From Trema orientale (taxonomy: Eukaryota; Streptophyta; Magnoliopsida; Rosales; Cannabaceae): a stretch of DNA of 64,000 nt. The DNA is taken from assembly GCA_002914845.1 (NCBI GenBank), contig JXTC01000093.1:775823-839822 (forward strand). Reading direction: 5' to 3'. Below the pieces are notes generated by a model. It had not been told where the DNA came from, searched no databases, and saw nothing but the letters and a program-made list of their open reading frames with translations. This document shows, in pieces, positions 49,655 to 60,419 of this stretch; position 1 is the first letter of the stretch, and every line of letters begins with the position of its first letter. The position numbers and the translations under genes are program-made.

Positions 49655-50277
49655 NNNNNNNNNNNNNNNNNNNNNNNNNNNNNNNNNNNNNNNNNNNNNN
49701 NNNNNNNNNNNNNNNNNNNNNNNNNNNNNNNNNNNNNNNNNNNNNNNNNNNNNNNNNNNNNNNNNNNNNNNNNNNNNNNNNNNNNNNNNNNNNNNNNNNN
49801 NNNNNNNNNNNNNNNNNNNNNNNNNNNNNNNNNNNNNNNNNNNNNNNNNNNNNNNNNNNNNNNNNNNNNNNNNNNNNNNNNNNNNNNNNNNNNNNNNNNN
49901 NNNNNNNNNNNNNNNNNNNNNNNNNNNNNNNNNNNNNNNNNNNNNNNNNNNNNNNNNNNNNNNNNNNNNNNNNNNNNNNNNNNNNNNNNNNNNNNNNNNN
50001 NNNNNNNNNNNNNNNNNNNNNNNNNNNNNNNNNNNNNNNNNNNNNNNNNNNNNNNNNNNNNNNNNNNNNNNNNNNNNNNNNNNNNNNNNNNNNNNNNNNN
50101 NNNNNNNNNNNNNNNNNNNNNNNNNNNNNNNNNNNNNNNNNNNNNNNNNNNNNNNNNNNNNNNNNNNNNNNNNNNNNNNNNNNNNNNNNNNNNNNNNNNN
50201 NNNNNNNNNNNNNNNNNNNNNNNNNNNNNNNNNNNNNNNNNNNNNNNNNNNNNNNNNNNNNNNNNNNNNNNNNNNNN
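49655..50277. other. Assembly gap (623 N)
   Basis: A run of N. It hides the 5' end of the RLP gene. The nominal size is about what is needed for the missing 130-200 codons, but gap lengths in assemblies are often estimates. Confidence 0.98.
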
Positions 50278-50753
50278 TCTCCTCCTCTTACATTTTATTC
50301 TCTCGGTTTCTGTTTGTTATATAAACGACAATATTCCACCACAGTTTAATATATAGTCCACAGTTTAATATATAGTCGAGTCCACACTATAGTCAACACT
50401 TTGCCTCCATTGCGTTTTAGCCGTATGTGACTTTGACAAGGACATTTGACGAATAATTATATTAAAATTGCCACATATGTCATTGGTGCTATGCTCAGTT
50501 TTCTGTAACCCACCATCAATTACAGAGAACTCCGTCTGAGTGACATTAAGGTTTAGGCTGCAGAAGATCAAACCCTCTAAACATCATCTTTAGTTTACGG
50601 TTCCGCCTTCGGTCTCTTCATCTCAAATCCTCTACAAATTAGCCATAGACTCAGGTATATTCAACAAACCCTAACCTATTAATTTAGCATGAATAATTTA
50701 AAATTTTTATTTAGTTTAATTTCAATCCTAATATCATCTTACACCTCTCACAC
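50278..50753. other. Probable 5' flank of the RLP gene
   Basis: The region follows the gap on the upstream side of the minus-strand RLP gene. No protein is recognisable. TATA-like and CCACAGTTTAATATATAGTC (twice in tandem, 50338-50375) words are visible. Its promoter role is inferred from position only. Confidence 0.35.
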
Positions 50754-50940
50754 AACAAACTCTTTGGTAGAATCTCTCAAGAATTGGTGAGTCTTACATT
50801 TCTTGCATATCTTAACGTTTCTGGGAACCAACTTACAGGGCCAATACCAAAAAGCGGGCAGTTTAATACATTTCTGAACTCTTCATTCGAGAAAAATGTA
50901 GAACTAATTATGTGGTTTTCCATTGTCAAAGAAATGTGAC
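50754..50940 (+). pseudogene. RLP C-terminal remnant cut by a Copia element
   Basis: The plus strand translates to NKLFGRISQELVSLTFLAYL, then NVSGNQLTGPIPKSGQFNTF, collinear with the last LRR and cap of the RLP gene at 46968-49654 but on the opposite strand. In the segment corresponding to VELCGFPLSKKC, an insertion of four bases after VEL shifts the frame; the downstream bases still encode LCGFPLSKKC in another frame. The similarity stops where the Copia LTR begins (about 50935-50941). Confidence 0.85.
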
Positions 50941-51139
50941 ATACGTGAAATTTTAGCTGCAGGGACTATAACTCTAATAAGTTCTTTAAATAGCCTATGT
51001 TGGGTATCCATCAAACCAAACTGGGTGACTAACAGGGTATCCACACTGGTATCCATACTCAGTTGGATATTCTGACCTAGTCTTAATTAAATCACTTATT
51101 GGGTTCTCGTAAAATAATATGACCCAATATACACTACAA

Positions 51140-51590
51140 CAATAGAGACCTTCACCGACGCTTTCATCCGTCGGCAAAGGTTAATCAAATGCGTCGGGAA
51201 AGGTCAAAAGACTTTTCCCGACGCAAATCAACGTCGGCAAGTGCCGTCGGTAAAACCTTGTCGACAAAAGTCCGTTGCCGACGCAAATCTCAAACGCATC
51301 GGTAAAAGTGGCCTACATCGACACATTTTAGTCGTCAGAGATGAACGACCGTCGGGGTAGAGATGACCAAAATTCAAACTTAGTCAACCTTTTTCCGACG
51401 CGTTCTACGTATTGCGTCGGCAAATATATTTTGTAAAATACTTTTACCGACGCAAAAATACGTCGAGAAATGTAGACATAATTTGAAAAATAAAATATAC
51501 CTAACTTTTGCCGACGCAAAAAGCCGTCGGTGAAAGTTTGCTTACAAGCAACCTTTGCCGACGCGTTCGGGTAATGCGTCGGTAAAAGTT
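51140..51590. repeat. Subterminal CCGACG/CGTCGG array, left end of CACTA
   Basis: Around a dozen copies of TTTGCCGACGC or its inverse GCGTCGGCAAA occur, mostly as inverted pairs 10-25 bp apart, as in GCGTCGGGAAAGG facing TTTTCCCGACGC at 51192-51225. In characterised CACTA elements such subterminal motifs bind the TNPA-type protein. Confidence 0.85.
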
Positions 51591-51779
51591 ATATAATAAA
51601 AAAATAAATTTTTTAATTAGATATTTAAAAAATAAATGGAATTAAATAATTAAAACATAAAAACAAATTAATGATACCTAAAAAGTAATTTTATTAAATA
51701 AAAAACTAATATAATAATATTCATAAAATCAACATAACTTACAAAAATAAAGATACACAAACCAAAAAAAAAAAAACTA

Positions 51780-53178
51780 CTCGGACGGAGGCGGTGGCGG
51801 TGGCGGCGAGTTGGATGAAGGTGGTAGCTGAATGTTCAGCCCGTTGTTGCCGAGCTGAGCTATCAATAACTGAAGCATCCGCTGTTGCTCATCGAGGCGG
51901 CATTGAGTATGGGCTTGGTGCTCATCGAGCTTGCGTTGGTGCTCTGCGTCCTTCTCGGCCAACTGTTGTTTCAAGTTGGCGATCGTCTCGGCTTGCTCTC
52001 GCTGCACGAAGGCAATATGGCTCGTACTAGCAGCTCTCGGACCTCTAATACTCTTCAATCGAGGGAGCGAGCCTAGTCCCTTCTGCCACCACGATCGAGT
52101 ACCAAGGGACTGAGTTATAATCGCGTACTCATCAATAGGAGAGGGACCTACAACAGACTCAGCAGATGACGCTGGATCTGCTTCTTGATTCGTTGTCTCA
52201 TGAGCTTGAGCCTGGGCCTGAGTTAGTNTGCCACCTCGATCGAGTACCAAGAGACTGAGTCATAATCGCATACTCATCAATAGGAGAGGGACCCACAACA
52301 GACTCAGCAGATGACGTTGGGTCTGCTTCTTGATTTGTTGTCTCACGAGCTTGAGCCTGGGCCTGAGTTAGTGCCTCCTCTCTTAATGCAATCATCTCCT
52401 CCTATCACCAAAATTAAAATTATATTAATTTTTATATACATATATATTCATATAAATTGTAAATTAAATTGTAAACAGATAGAAATACTTACATATTTTT
52501 GTTGAGTATACTCATTCCTCCAGCCGCTCTCCTTGTGATGTCTATCCTCAAAGCAGTCAATTGGACTTATAAGCTCTCCGGTCTCCAGGTTACCCTAAAC
52601 AAATTATACTATTATTAAAAAATATGTAATTAATAGTCAATATTTTAATAAAAAATTAAAAATTAATAAGTTGTCTTACCCCCTTATGTATGTGACCCAT
52701 AATACTCAATGAACCTTGACCAGGAGCATATAACTGCTTCGAGCTATTCTCAGAATTTTGAGAAGAAACTTTCTGGCAAGATATTCAATCAAATTTTAAA
52801 TATTTAAATAATGACAACATAATTATTATTGATTGAGGCTTTTAGGAAAATATATTACCTCAAACTCCTCAGATGCAAAATGATTGCACAGAATGTTCCA
52901 GTCATCTAAGGGAACATTCTTGTATGGATTGGCTTTAGCTGTGGCCAAATCCTCCTTCCCACCGACTGCCTTGAAATGCACCTTTATGGCGCTCCTCCAA
53001 TCTCTCAAATAATGCATTATTGACTGCCTTGAAATTTCCTGTTTAAGCATACTATACACGGACATCTTACTTTCCCTTCAGAATTCACATATTCTTTTGC
53101 CCTTTCGGCAAATGCCTTAGCACCTCTTATAAATTGAGTTGACAAACGGCTCCTGACGTCATCCAACTCTTGTCAGTA
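51780..53178 (-). pseudogene. CACTA gene remnant: TNPA/Ptta-like with a fused TNP2 start
   Basis: Read on the minus strand, 53178-53058 gives MDTDKSWMTS and, after one frame change, GAKAFAERAKEYVNSEGK and RCPC, the N-terminal transposase-associated domain of TNP2. From 53065 onwards it changes to a Transposase_24-type protein (HYLRDWRSAIKVHFKAVGG, DDWNILCNHFASEEF). Likely exons follow at about 52785-52680 and 52595-52499, and the last exon spans about 52399-51780 (Gln/Glu-rich coiled coil EQAETIANLKQQLAEKDAEH and a Pro-rich end). The transposase core is absent, probably by internal deletion. A single N at 52228 sits in a duplicated stretch. Confidence 0.72.
52085..52372. repeat. 144-bp near-identical direct repeat around a single N
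   Basis: Bases 52085-52227 and 52229-52372 are nearly identical (both read CGATCGAGTACCAAG near the start and CCTGGGCCTGAGTTAGT at the end). The joint is the N at 52228. The repeat may be a genuine duplication, but it looks like two overlapping contig ends placed side by side. Confidence 0.85.
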
Positions 53179-53429
53179 TCCATCTTCTTTTATACATATT
53201 CGGGGAAAATATTGAATTGTTAGAGTGAATACGATGCATATATATATAAGTGAATCCATACATACAAGGGGTATTTTTGGTACTTTCAGTTTCATTATAG
53301 GTATTTTGGATACTTTCGATTACCTAGTGGGTATTTTGGGTACTTTTTGTATACGACATGTATTACTTATTTAAATTTTATTTTATCATTTTATTTTTAA
53401 GTGATAAAATTTTAGGTGTAAAAAATAAG

Positions 53430-53502
53430 GGGAACTTGCACCACTTTTAGAGGATCCTAACCACTAAGGATCCTCCAAAAGACGGTACAAGTTCTCCTTT
53501 TC
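53430..53502. repeat. Small hairpin repeat inside the CACTA element
   Basis: AAGGGGAACTTGCACCAC and TTAGAGGATCCT are repeated inverted as AGGATCCTCCAAAAG and GTACAAGTTCTCCTTTT. The arms are about 33 bp with a loop of about 6 bp. It may be a small MITE or a hairpin of the transposon itself. Confidence 0.65.
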
Positions 53503-55850
53503 TTTTTTTGTTCAACATTTTATTATATATTAAAAGTGCACTAAAATATTGAACATATTTTTCCAAAAAATATGTTTAATGAGTGCACACACAGCATTGA
53601 ATACCAAGAGGTGTGCACACTATGTATGCACACTCGGCACTTGGTACCAAGTGTGTGCAAATATGTACATACATGACACTTAGTGCCAAATATGTGCACA
53701 TTTACATATAACAATCACCTATGTAGAAAAAAATTTATAGAAACAACTAAAAATAAAATAAAAGCACTTAGAACTAATTAAGCACAACAATAATAAGTAT
53801 ATTCACATATTTAAAGAATTCACAAAAAGAAACAAATTTAAAATTGAACAAAGCAGATACACTATTTTTGCAAAATTAACTAAAGCACCAGCACACAAAC
53901 TCGACATAATAACATTAACACAACACTAAAGCACTAATGTGCCAAGCACTTAATGAGCCAACCAGTAATAAGCGAAGCACTTAATTATGATATCAAACAA
54001 AATTCCCAAAGCAGAATAGTAATTAAAAGTCATTGTCTCCATTATACACTCTATGTCCTAACCAAAAAGGAAAAGAAAACTAATAATTATTCACCACATC
54101 TACATGTTATGAATTATAGAAACAATCGAATAAAGTTAAAAGAGATGTGGCATCCATATTTAGCCATAGGAAACAAATATATTGGTCAAGTCAAGCCACT
54201 TTAAACACAAATACATTCTATAAGTGATACAAAGAAGATGAGTTTCTCCTTGACTTCATCATCAACACAGCATAATTTCCCAACTCCAAATAAGATGCAA
54301 TTTGAGAACCTTTTTTTCTATTAGTATAAATGCAAAACAAAGTATAGAAAATATATCAAACTTTGCTTATTTGCAAAATCACATGTTAAATTATTAACTT
54401 TTGAATTTTTTTTTTCATAACTAATACAAAAGCAAAGACACTGATAAATAGGGAGTCACGCCATGAATTGAACTAATAATAATAAAGACAAATATTTAAA
54501 ATATGAAAAGTATTTACACACTAGAACAAATCTTAAAAATAGCTACAGGCTACAATCCTTCTACGCTTGTCTTTAAAATAGCACAAATCTTGTCAAGCAG
54601 ATCAATTGTATTGCGATATAACTTCTATTAAGTACTAATTAATTAATTGAAATCTTATCTTATTAGCCTTTTAGGTCAATGTGTCTAATACACACCTAAC
54701 TTTTGAAGGGTTTTTATTATTTTTAATTATATGCATTTTTTGTCAAAGAACGTTTTCAATTGGGATTCTTAATATGCTATTATTTGTTTACTTTGCATGA
54801 TAATAAAATATAATATTGCACTTTGTAACTATAAATTTTTTACTAAATTTAGTCCAATTTAATTTCAATTTTTCCTAAACATAATTTAGTATAAAGTTTC
54901 TAGCTTGCTCAAATTCCATTACCAACAGTGCATGGATCATTTAAACTTTATGGAATTATTTTATTTTGGTCTAATTTTGGCTTATTGTCTGAGTAGTCAA
55001 TTTGTATTTGGTCAGGTCTGATATTAGCATCTAGAAAATTATAAATGGACAAAGTTAGATAACTTTGTGCTCCACCAACGAGAAAAACAAATGCCTATAA
55101 TATTTTGGAAAAATAATAGCAACAAAAATAATTAAACTTAGACTATCAAGAAAAATGAAAATTATCAACTACCCTATCAGATAAGAAAAAAAAAACAAGG
55201 TTTTAGAATTTGAGAAACAACCAGAGAGAGGGATCGATTTTACTTTTAGATAATGGGACATATAGTAACATCACAAATGCAATATATTATTTTTCTCTTC
55301 AAATATGTATAAATATTTTTCTTGTTATTATGTGATAAGAGTTTTCCATTAACATTACCTGATATAGAGCAGAGCCAAAGAATACGCAGAGAAAGGAGTT
55401 GAGCCAAATCAAACGTCTTTGAGCCGTAATGGATTTTGGGGGAGTGGAGAGGAGAAGATAAGGGAGCTAGCTATAAATGGTTGGTCCTTTCCAAAAAATT
55501 CACTATTGTAGCTGGGCTTATAAAGAAAGATGATTTTGATTTTGTTTTGAGTGGTAAAGTTTCAGAGTTTTCTCTTTAGAGAACACCTTACACTTTTTCC
55601 TTCATGTGTAGTGGGAATAGAGTTCGACTCTATATTTTGCTTGGTGGGGGCACGATGGTGAGAGGAGATGATGGTGAGAGAGGGCTGAGAGGAGAAGATT
55701 AAGAGAGAGCAGAGAGATGATAGCGAGAGGGCTGAGCGGCGGATGAGACAAATGAAGAAGAGATAAAAGGAAAAAAGGGATTTAACCCTACACATGCCTA
55801 AACCACTTTCTACTTAAATTTTTTTTTATTTTTTTAAAATATAAAATGCT
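53503..55850. other. CACTA interior without recognised genes
   Basis: AT-rich filler. A patch at 53575-53700 repeats GTGTGCACA/TGTGCACA words. A 37-bp unit ending GGTATTTTGG is repeated at 53277-53345. No transposase core is found. Confidence 0.5.
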
Positions 55851-56180
55851 ACCCCGATGCTTTATTCCGTCGGTAAAAGATAACTCTAAATTTTTTCCCA
55901 AATTAAAATGGGCGCCTAATATTTACCGCCTAATGGAGTCCGCGGCAATTTTTTAACCAAACTTTTCCTGACGAAAAGTCAACAGAGCGTCGACATAGGG
56001 TCTAATTTACGCGGCTAAATTTACGCGCCACCCTTTTGCCGATGCTCCATACGTCGAGATAGAGTCTTTATTTCTAAATATTTTTAGCAACTTTTTACCG
56101 ACGAGTTTCAAGATGACCTGTCGGTAATAGGTTCTTTTGCCGACATGATTCCAATAATACGTCGGCAAAAGTCTTTAATT
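55850..56180. repeat. Subterminal CCGACG/CGTCGG array, right end of CACTA
   Basis: Degenerate copies of TTTACCGACG and CGTCGGTAA words occur, more diverged than those at the left end (for example CCCCGATGC and CCGATGCTCC). Confidence 0.7.
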
Positions 56181-56188
56181 TTGTAGTG

Positions 56189-56250
56189 ACAATTGAATCA
56201 TATATATGGCCTAACATAGGAAATATAATTTCCTAACAATCTCCCACTTG
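56189..56250 (-). repeat. Copia 3' LTR start and polypurine tract
   Basis: On the minus strand the tract AAGTGGGAGAT is followed by TGTTAGGAAATTATATTTCC, the first bases of the LTR. The LTR is cut at 56189 by the CACTA element. Its remainder lies at about 50935-51131. Confidence 0.8.
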
Positions 56251-56739
56251 GGTGACATATGCACCGTACACAATTGTATTGCGAACTGAAGTATGGCCAT
56301 GAAATTGCCATATCATTCCCGAATATCCACGAAGTTACAATCTCGTCTATCAGACATATCAGCACGAAACCAAAGCGCTCGTCGTTGCACTTATTTGGAT
56401 AGCAACTAAAACCCTCAATGATCACTGCATTAATATACTTGAATGACACAGATCGAGTATGGAATGTAGCATAGAAATTACACGTAATGTGATTTATCCT
56501 GCCTATTTCCAATTGGTCCACCTTAAACTTTATTGAGATCGACCTTAGTCTTTCCCATTTAATCCATTACCACAAACTTTATTATTAACTACAATAGGAA
56601 AGTAAGAAATATGAAATAGATCATATAATATATAATGAACAGAGTCTACAATGAAAACCATCATTAGTAACCAAAGTACTGCAGTATACAATACATAAAC
56701 AAGTGTCACACAATAAGCATCTAAACCAAATTACAAACT

Positions 56740-58642
56740 CCCACTAAAACTATACACCATCCAAAAATACAACACCCATACGAGCAGTGTGCTCGTGAAA
56801 AACCTTAGGTGGTAAATCTTTGGTGAGCAGATCCGCTATCATAGAGTTTGTACCGATATGCTCAATTGACACTAAATGACTCTGAACTCTTTCTCTCACA
56901 GCTAGGAACTTAATGTCAATATACTTTGACTTTGATGAGCTCCTGTTGCTGTTGGAATATAAGACTGCAGAGTTATTGTCACAATAAAGTTTCGATAGCC
57001 TCTCAATGCCATTTACTACATGTAGCCCAGTGATAAAGTTATGCAGCCGTATTCCCTGATTGGATGCCTTATAATAAGCTATGAATTCTGCATCTATAGT
57101 AGAAGTAGCTACAAGTGTCTGCTTGGTACTCTTTCAGAAAATAGCTCTTCCAGCTAAAAGAAAGACATAGCCTGATATGGATCTTTTATTGTCTAGACAT
57201 CCTGCAAAATCAGAGTCGGAGTACCCAATGATCTCCAAAATATCCGATATCTGATAAGTGAGCATGTATTCCTTTGTTTTTCTATAAATACCTCATAACC
57301 CTCTTTGCTGCCTTCCAATGATCCACTCCAGAGTTACTCATATATCTGCCTAACATGCTAACTATGAACGTAAGATCCAGACGTGTACATACCTGAGCAT
57401 ACATCAGACTCCCTACTACCGAAGCATAAGGAAACTGTTGCATGACTTCTTTATCAACATCATTCTTGGGACTTTGGCTGAGACTAAATTTATCTCCCTT
57501 AGACACTGGAGTGTCTGTTGGTGCACACTTATCCATATCAAATCTACTGAGCACCCTCTTGATATAGCTCTTTTATGATAACCCAAGAATATCCCGAGAC
57601 TGATCTCGGTGTATCTGTATACCTTATACAAAATAGGCGACTCCAAGATCTTTTATTTCGAAATTCTTCGCAAGAAATCTCTTGGTGTCGTGCAGCAAGC
57701 CTTTATCACTACTTGCTAATAGTGTATCATCAACATAAAGCACTAGGAAGATAAACTTACTCCCACTGAACTTATGGTATACACAATCATCAATAAGATT
57801 CACCTCAAAACCAAACGAGATGATTACCTCATAAAATTTTTGGTACCATTGATGGGAAGCCTGCTTGAGACCATAGATGGACTTCTTAAGTTTGCAGACC
57901 ATAGACTTTGGATCTCTCAACACAAAGTTTTCTAGCTGCACCATATATATTGTTTCATCAATGTCTCCATTGAGAAATGTTGTCTTAACGTCCGCCTAAT
58001 GAAGCTCAAGGTCATAATGAGCCACAAGTGCCATAATAACTCTAAAGGAGTCTTTCGAAGCAATTGGAGAGAAGGTGTCTTTAAAGTCAATGCCTTCCTT
58101 CTGAGTGAAGCTTTTAGCGATAAGACGTGCCTTATACCTCCAAGCCTTGCCTTTCGAATCCGGTTTGGTCTTAAATACCCATTTGCAACCAATGGGCTTC
58201 GAACCTTCAGGCAATTTAACGAGATCCCAAACGTCGTTGTCTCTCATAGACTTTATCTCCTCATTCATGGTATCAATCCACTTTAGAGAATTGGGACTTT
58301 GTTTGACTTGTGTGAAATTGATTGCATCATCTTCTACCATCCCAATGTTAAACTCATGTTCCTGGAGGTATACGATATAGTTATCCGAATTCGCACTTCT
58401 CCTTTCTCTAGTAGATCTCCTTAAAGGCTCTAGTTCTTGAGGCTGTTGAGTTTGCTCTACCAGAGCATTTACCTCAATTAGGGCAAGAACCTCCTAAATA
58501 TTATCTTGAATTGGAGCGATTGCATCTTGAACAATGATATTGTCAGGAACAAGATCTTGAGTGTCTTGACCATTGCCAATAGTAACTATAGGAAGAGAAA
58601 CAAATTCTTCTTCAAAGACAATGTCTCTAACCTTATCTTCCC
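56740..58642 (-). pseudogene. Copia reverse transcriptase and RNase H remnant
   Basis: The minus strand encodes, in order, the start of the RT domain (WIDTMNEEIKSMRDNDVWDL, KPIGCKWVFKTKP), the palm with the active-site motif FLVLYVDDTLL, the RT connection (SLMYAQVCTRLDLTF) and an RNase H part (ISGYVFLLAG, ATSTIDAEFIAYYKA). This order and the sequence are characteristic of TNT1-94-like Copia pol. Several in-frame stops (for example near 57994 and 57640) and other lesions make it inactive. The region 58350-58642 is the linker after integrase. Protease and integrase are not present in the window. Confidence 0.9.
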
Positions 58643-58643
58643 N

Positions 58644-59965
58644 TTATTGAAATATTTTTATAGCGAATTACGAATGTTGTAGAATCATTTTGATAACATT
58701 TTTTATATGCTGTAGAAACCCTATTATAGCTTTTGTAGAATGCTATAAAAATCCTTTTTTAGTATTTTTCATGTACTACGAAAATGATTTTATAACATGT
58801 ATTGCTTGCTGTTATATATTGTTAACCATATTTTCTTTTGATTTTTTTTCTTCTGAATACCATTTTTTTATTAATCCTTTGAAATGTAAAAACTTTACTA
58901 CAAATAATTTCTAGAAAAATCTACATAAGAATGATTTAAAAGAAGTTTTTTAAATAAAATATTGTATGTAACATAATATATGATCTATTGTTTGCAAGTA
59001 ACAGTGACTCTCTAAATGAAAAATCTGGCAAGTTTCTCACTTTAACACTTAGTTTATATCCTTTTTCTCACTTAGGCAACTATAAGTGGTTTAGTCTAAA
59101 TAATTTTCTACAAATTGTCTTTTATTTTTAAGGTATATGGTTGAAACTAACTTAGTTTGTTTTTTAATGCCATGTGGTTGTTAAATCATGAAAACGTGGT
59201 TTCAATTTTATAGTGTGGGGTTGCAATCTTAATATATACTTGTGAAATATGTTTTAATTCACTTTGCTGATTGTTTTTCCAATTGTCTACAGTTAAGTGT
59301 ACTATATTATTAGTGACTATATATTTTGTCTAGGATGTTGGAGCAATAGTAGTTCAGCTGTTCTTCTAAAGATATGGGGATGAACTTTATGATTATTGTA
59401 GTTTGAACTTTGTTGTTCTTGATTTATGTGGTTGTATTATGAATTATTGTGCTCATTTTTGTTCGACACTATTATGTAACACTCAATAAAGTGTACTAGT
59501 TAAATTTTATGTAATTGTCATCAGGACAATAGATCATATATTATGTTATATACAGTATTTTATTTAAAATAATTCTTTTAAATCATTCTTATGTAGATTT
59601 TTCTAAAAATTATTTGTAGTAAAGTTTTTACATTTCAAAGGATTAATAAAAAAATGGTATTCAGAAAAAAAATCAAAAGAAAATATGGTTAGCAATATAT
59701 AATAGAAAGCAATATATGCTACAAAATCATTTTCGTAGCACAGGAAAGATGCTAAAAAAGACTTTTTATAGCATTCTACAAAAGCTATAATAGGGTTTCT
59801 ACAGCATATGGAAAATGTTATCAAAATGATTCTACAACATTCATAATCCGCTATCAAAGGATTTCAATAACAAGCAAAAAATGCTATGAAAGATATTCTG
59901 TAGTACTTAAAAAAGCTATAAAAGAGGTTTCTATAGCATCCTGGAGAGCATTCAAAAAATGCTAT
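58644..59965. mobile_element. Long inverted-repeat element inside Copia sequence
   Basis: The arms are 58644-58990 and 59527-59965. They share about 340 bp of very similar inverted sequence (GATTTTTTTTCTTCTGAATA with the inverse around 59660, CTACATAAGAATGATTTAAAAG with the inverse at 59575). A 536-bp loop separates them. The arms contain many TGCTATARAAA/TGCTGTAGAAAC words. The left arm lacks about 85 bp that the right arm has at its outer end, because it stops at the single N (58643). The class is unclear: Mutator-like or a foldback. Confidence 0.8.
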
Positions 59966-60319
59966 GATGTGCTCCATTATATTTTCTTTGCCACTGTACC
60001 TTATTGAGATGAGTTTTCCTAAGGTACTAATCATCTCACCCTTTTCATTCTTGAGATATAATTTCTCAACAGCAGCAAGGAAATCCTTAGCATTTTCCAC
60101 GTTTGGCAAAGAGCTCTGCATGACTTCCGGAATAGAGCGTTTCATGATCATGACACTCGTACAATTGGACTTTTCCCAAAGCTCAAAGTTCCTTTTATCC
60201 TCAGTGGAACTTTCTTCTGTAAGAGCAGCAGGTTGGTCCTTTCTAAGTGCTAGGTCAAGATCTATACAACCCAGTACGATCATGACATTCTCTTTCCAGG
60301 ACTTAAAATTCGTGCCCAT
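59965..60319 (-). pseudogene. Copia gag fragment
   Basis: The minus strand gives MGTNFKSWKENVMIVLG, LWEKSNCTSVMIMKRSIPE and AKDFLAAVEKLYLKNEKGEM, typical for the UBN2-type gag of TNT1-94-like elements. It ends where the inverted-repeat element begins (after GKENIMEHI). The zinc knuckle part is missing. Confidence 0.88.
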
Positions 60320-60419
60320 AAGCACAAGAATGGTACTCAAATTAGCAGAAAAATTAGCAGTAGAAAAATTAGCAACAAAAACTGAACAGAGAACAAAATA
60401 AAACCATAAATTAAACATG

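Larger units (their letters stand above)
51132..56188 (-). mobile_element. CACTA (En/Spm) transposon, internally deleted, in a Copia LTR
   Basis: The left end is CACTACAACAATAGAGACC and the right end reads, inverted, CACTACAAAATTAAAGAC, the standard CACTA terminus. The flanks ATA and ACA may be a 3-bp duplication with one mutation. Subterminal arrays of CCGACGC/GCGTCGG words lie inside both ends. Internal coding remnants are on the minus strand (51780-53178). Copia LTR sequence continues on both sides, so this element inserted after the Copia element. The catalytic TNP2-type transposase is missing, so it is non-autonomous. Confidence 0.85.

Noticed and set aside
51140-51590. CRISPR-like array of regularly repeated words
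   Set aside because: The repeats are short, inverted and irregular, in a plant CACTA subterminal region; CRISPR arrays do not occur in plant nuclear DNA.
51794-52113. Plus-strand frames rich in Leu/Ala
   Set aside because: They are shadows of the minus-strand coiled-coil exon of the CACTA protein.
58690-59857. Pair of Phe/Cys-rich small proteins
   Set aside because: They are the two inverted arms of one transposon read in mirrored frames; composition is AT-driven and no family is known to me.
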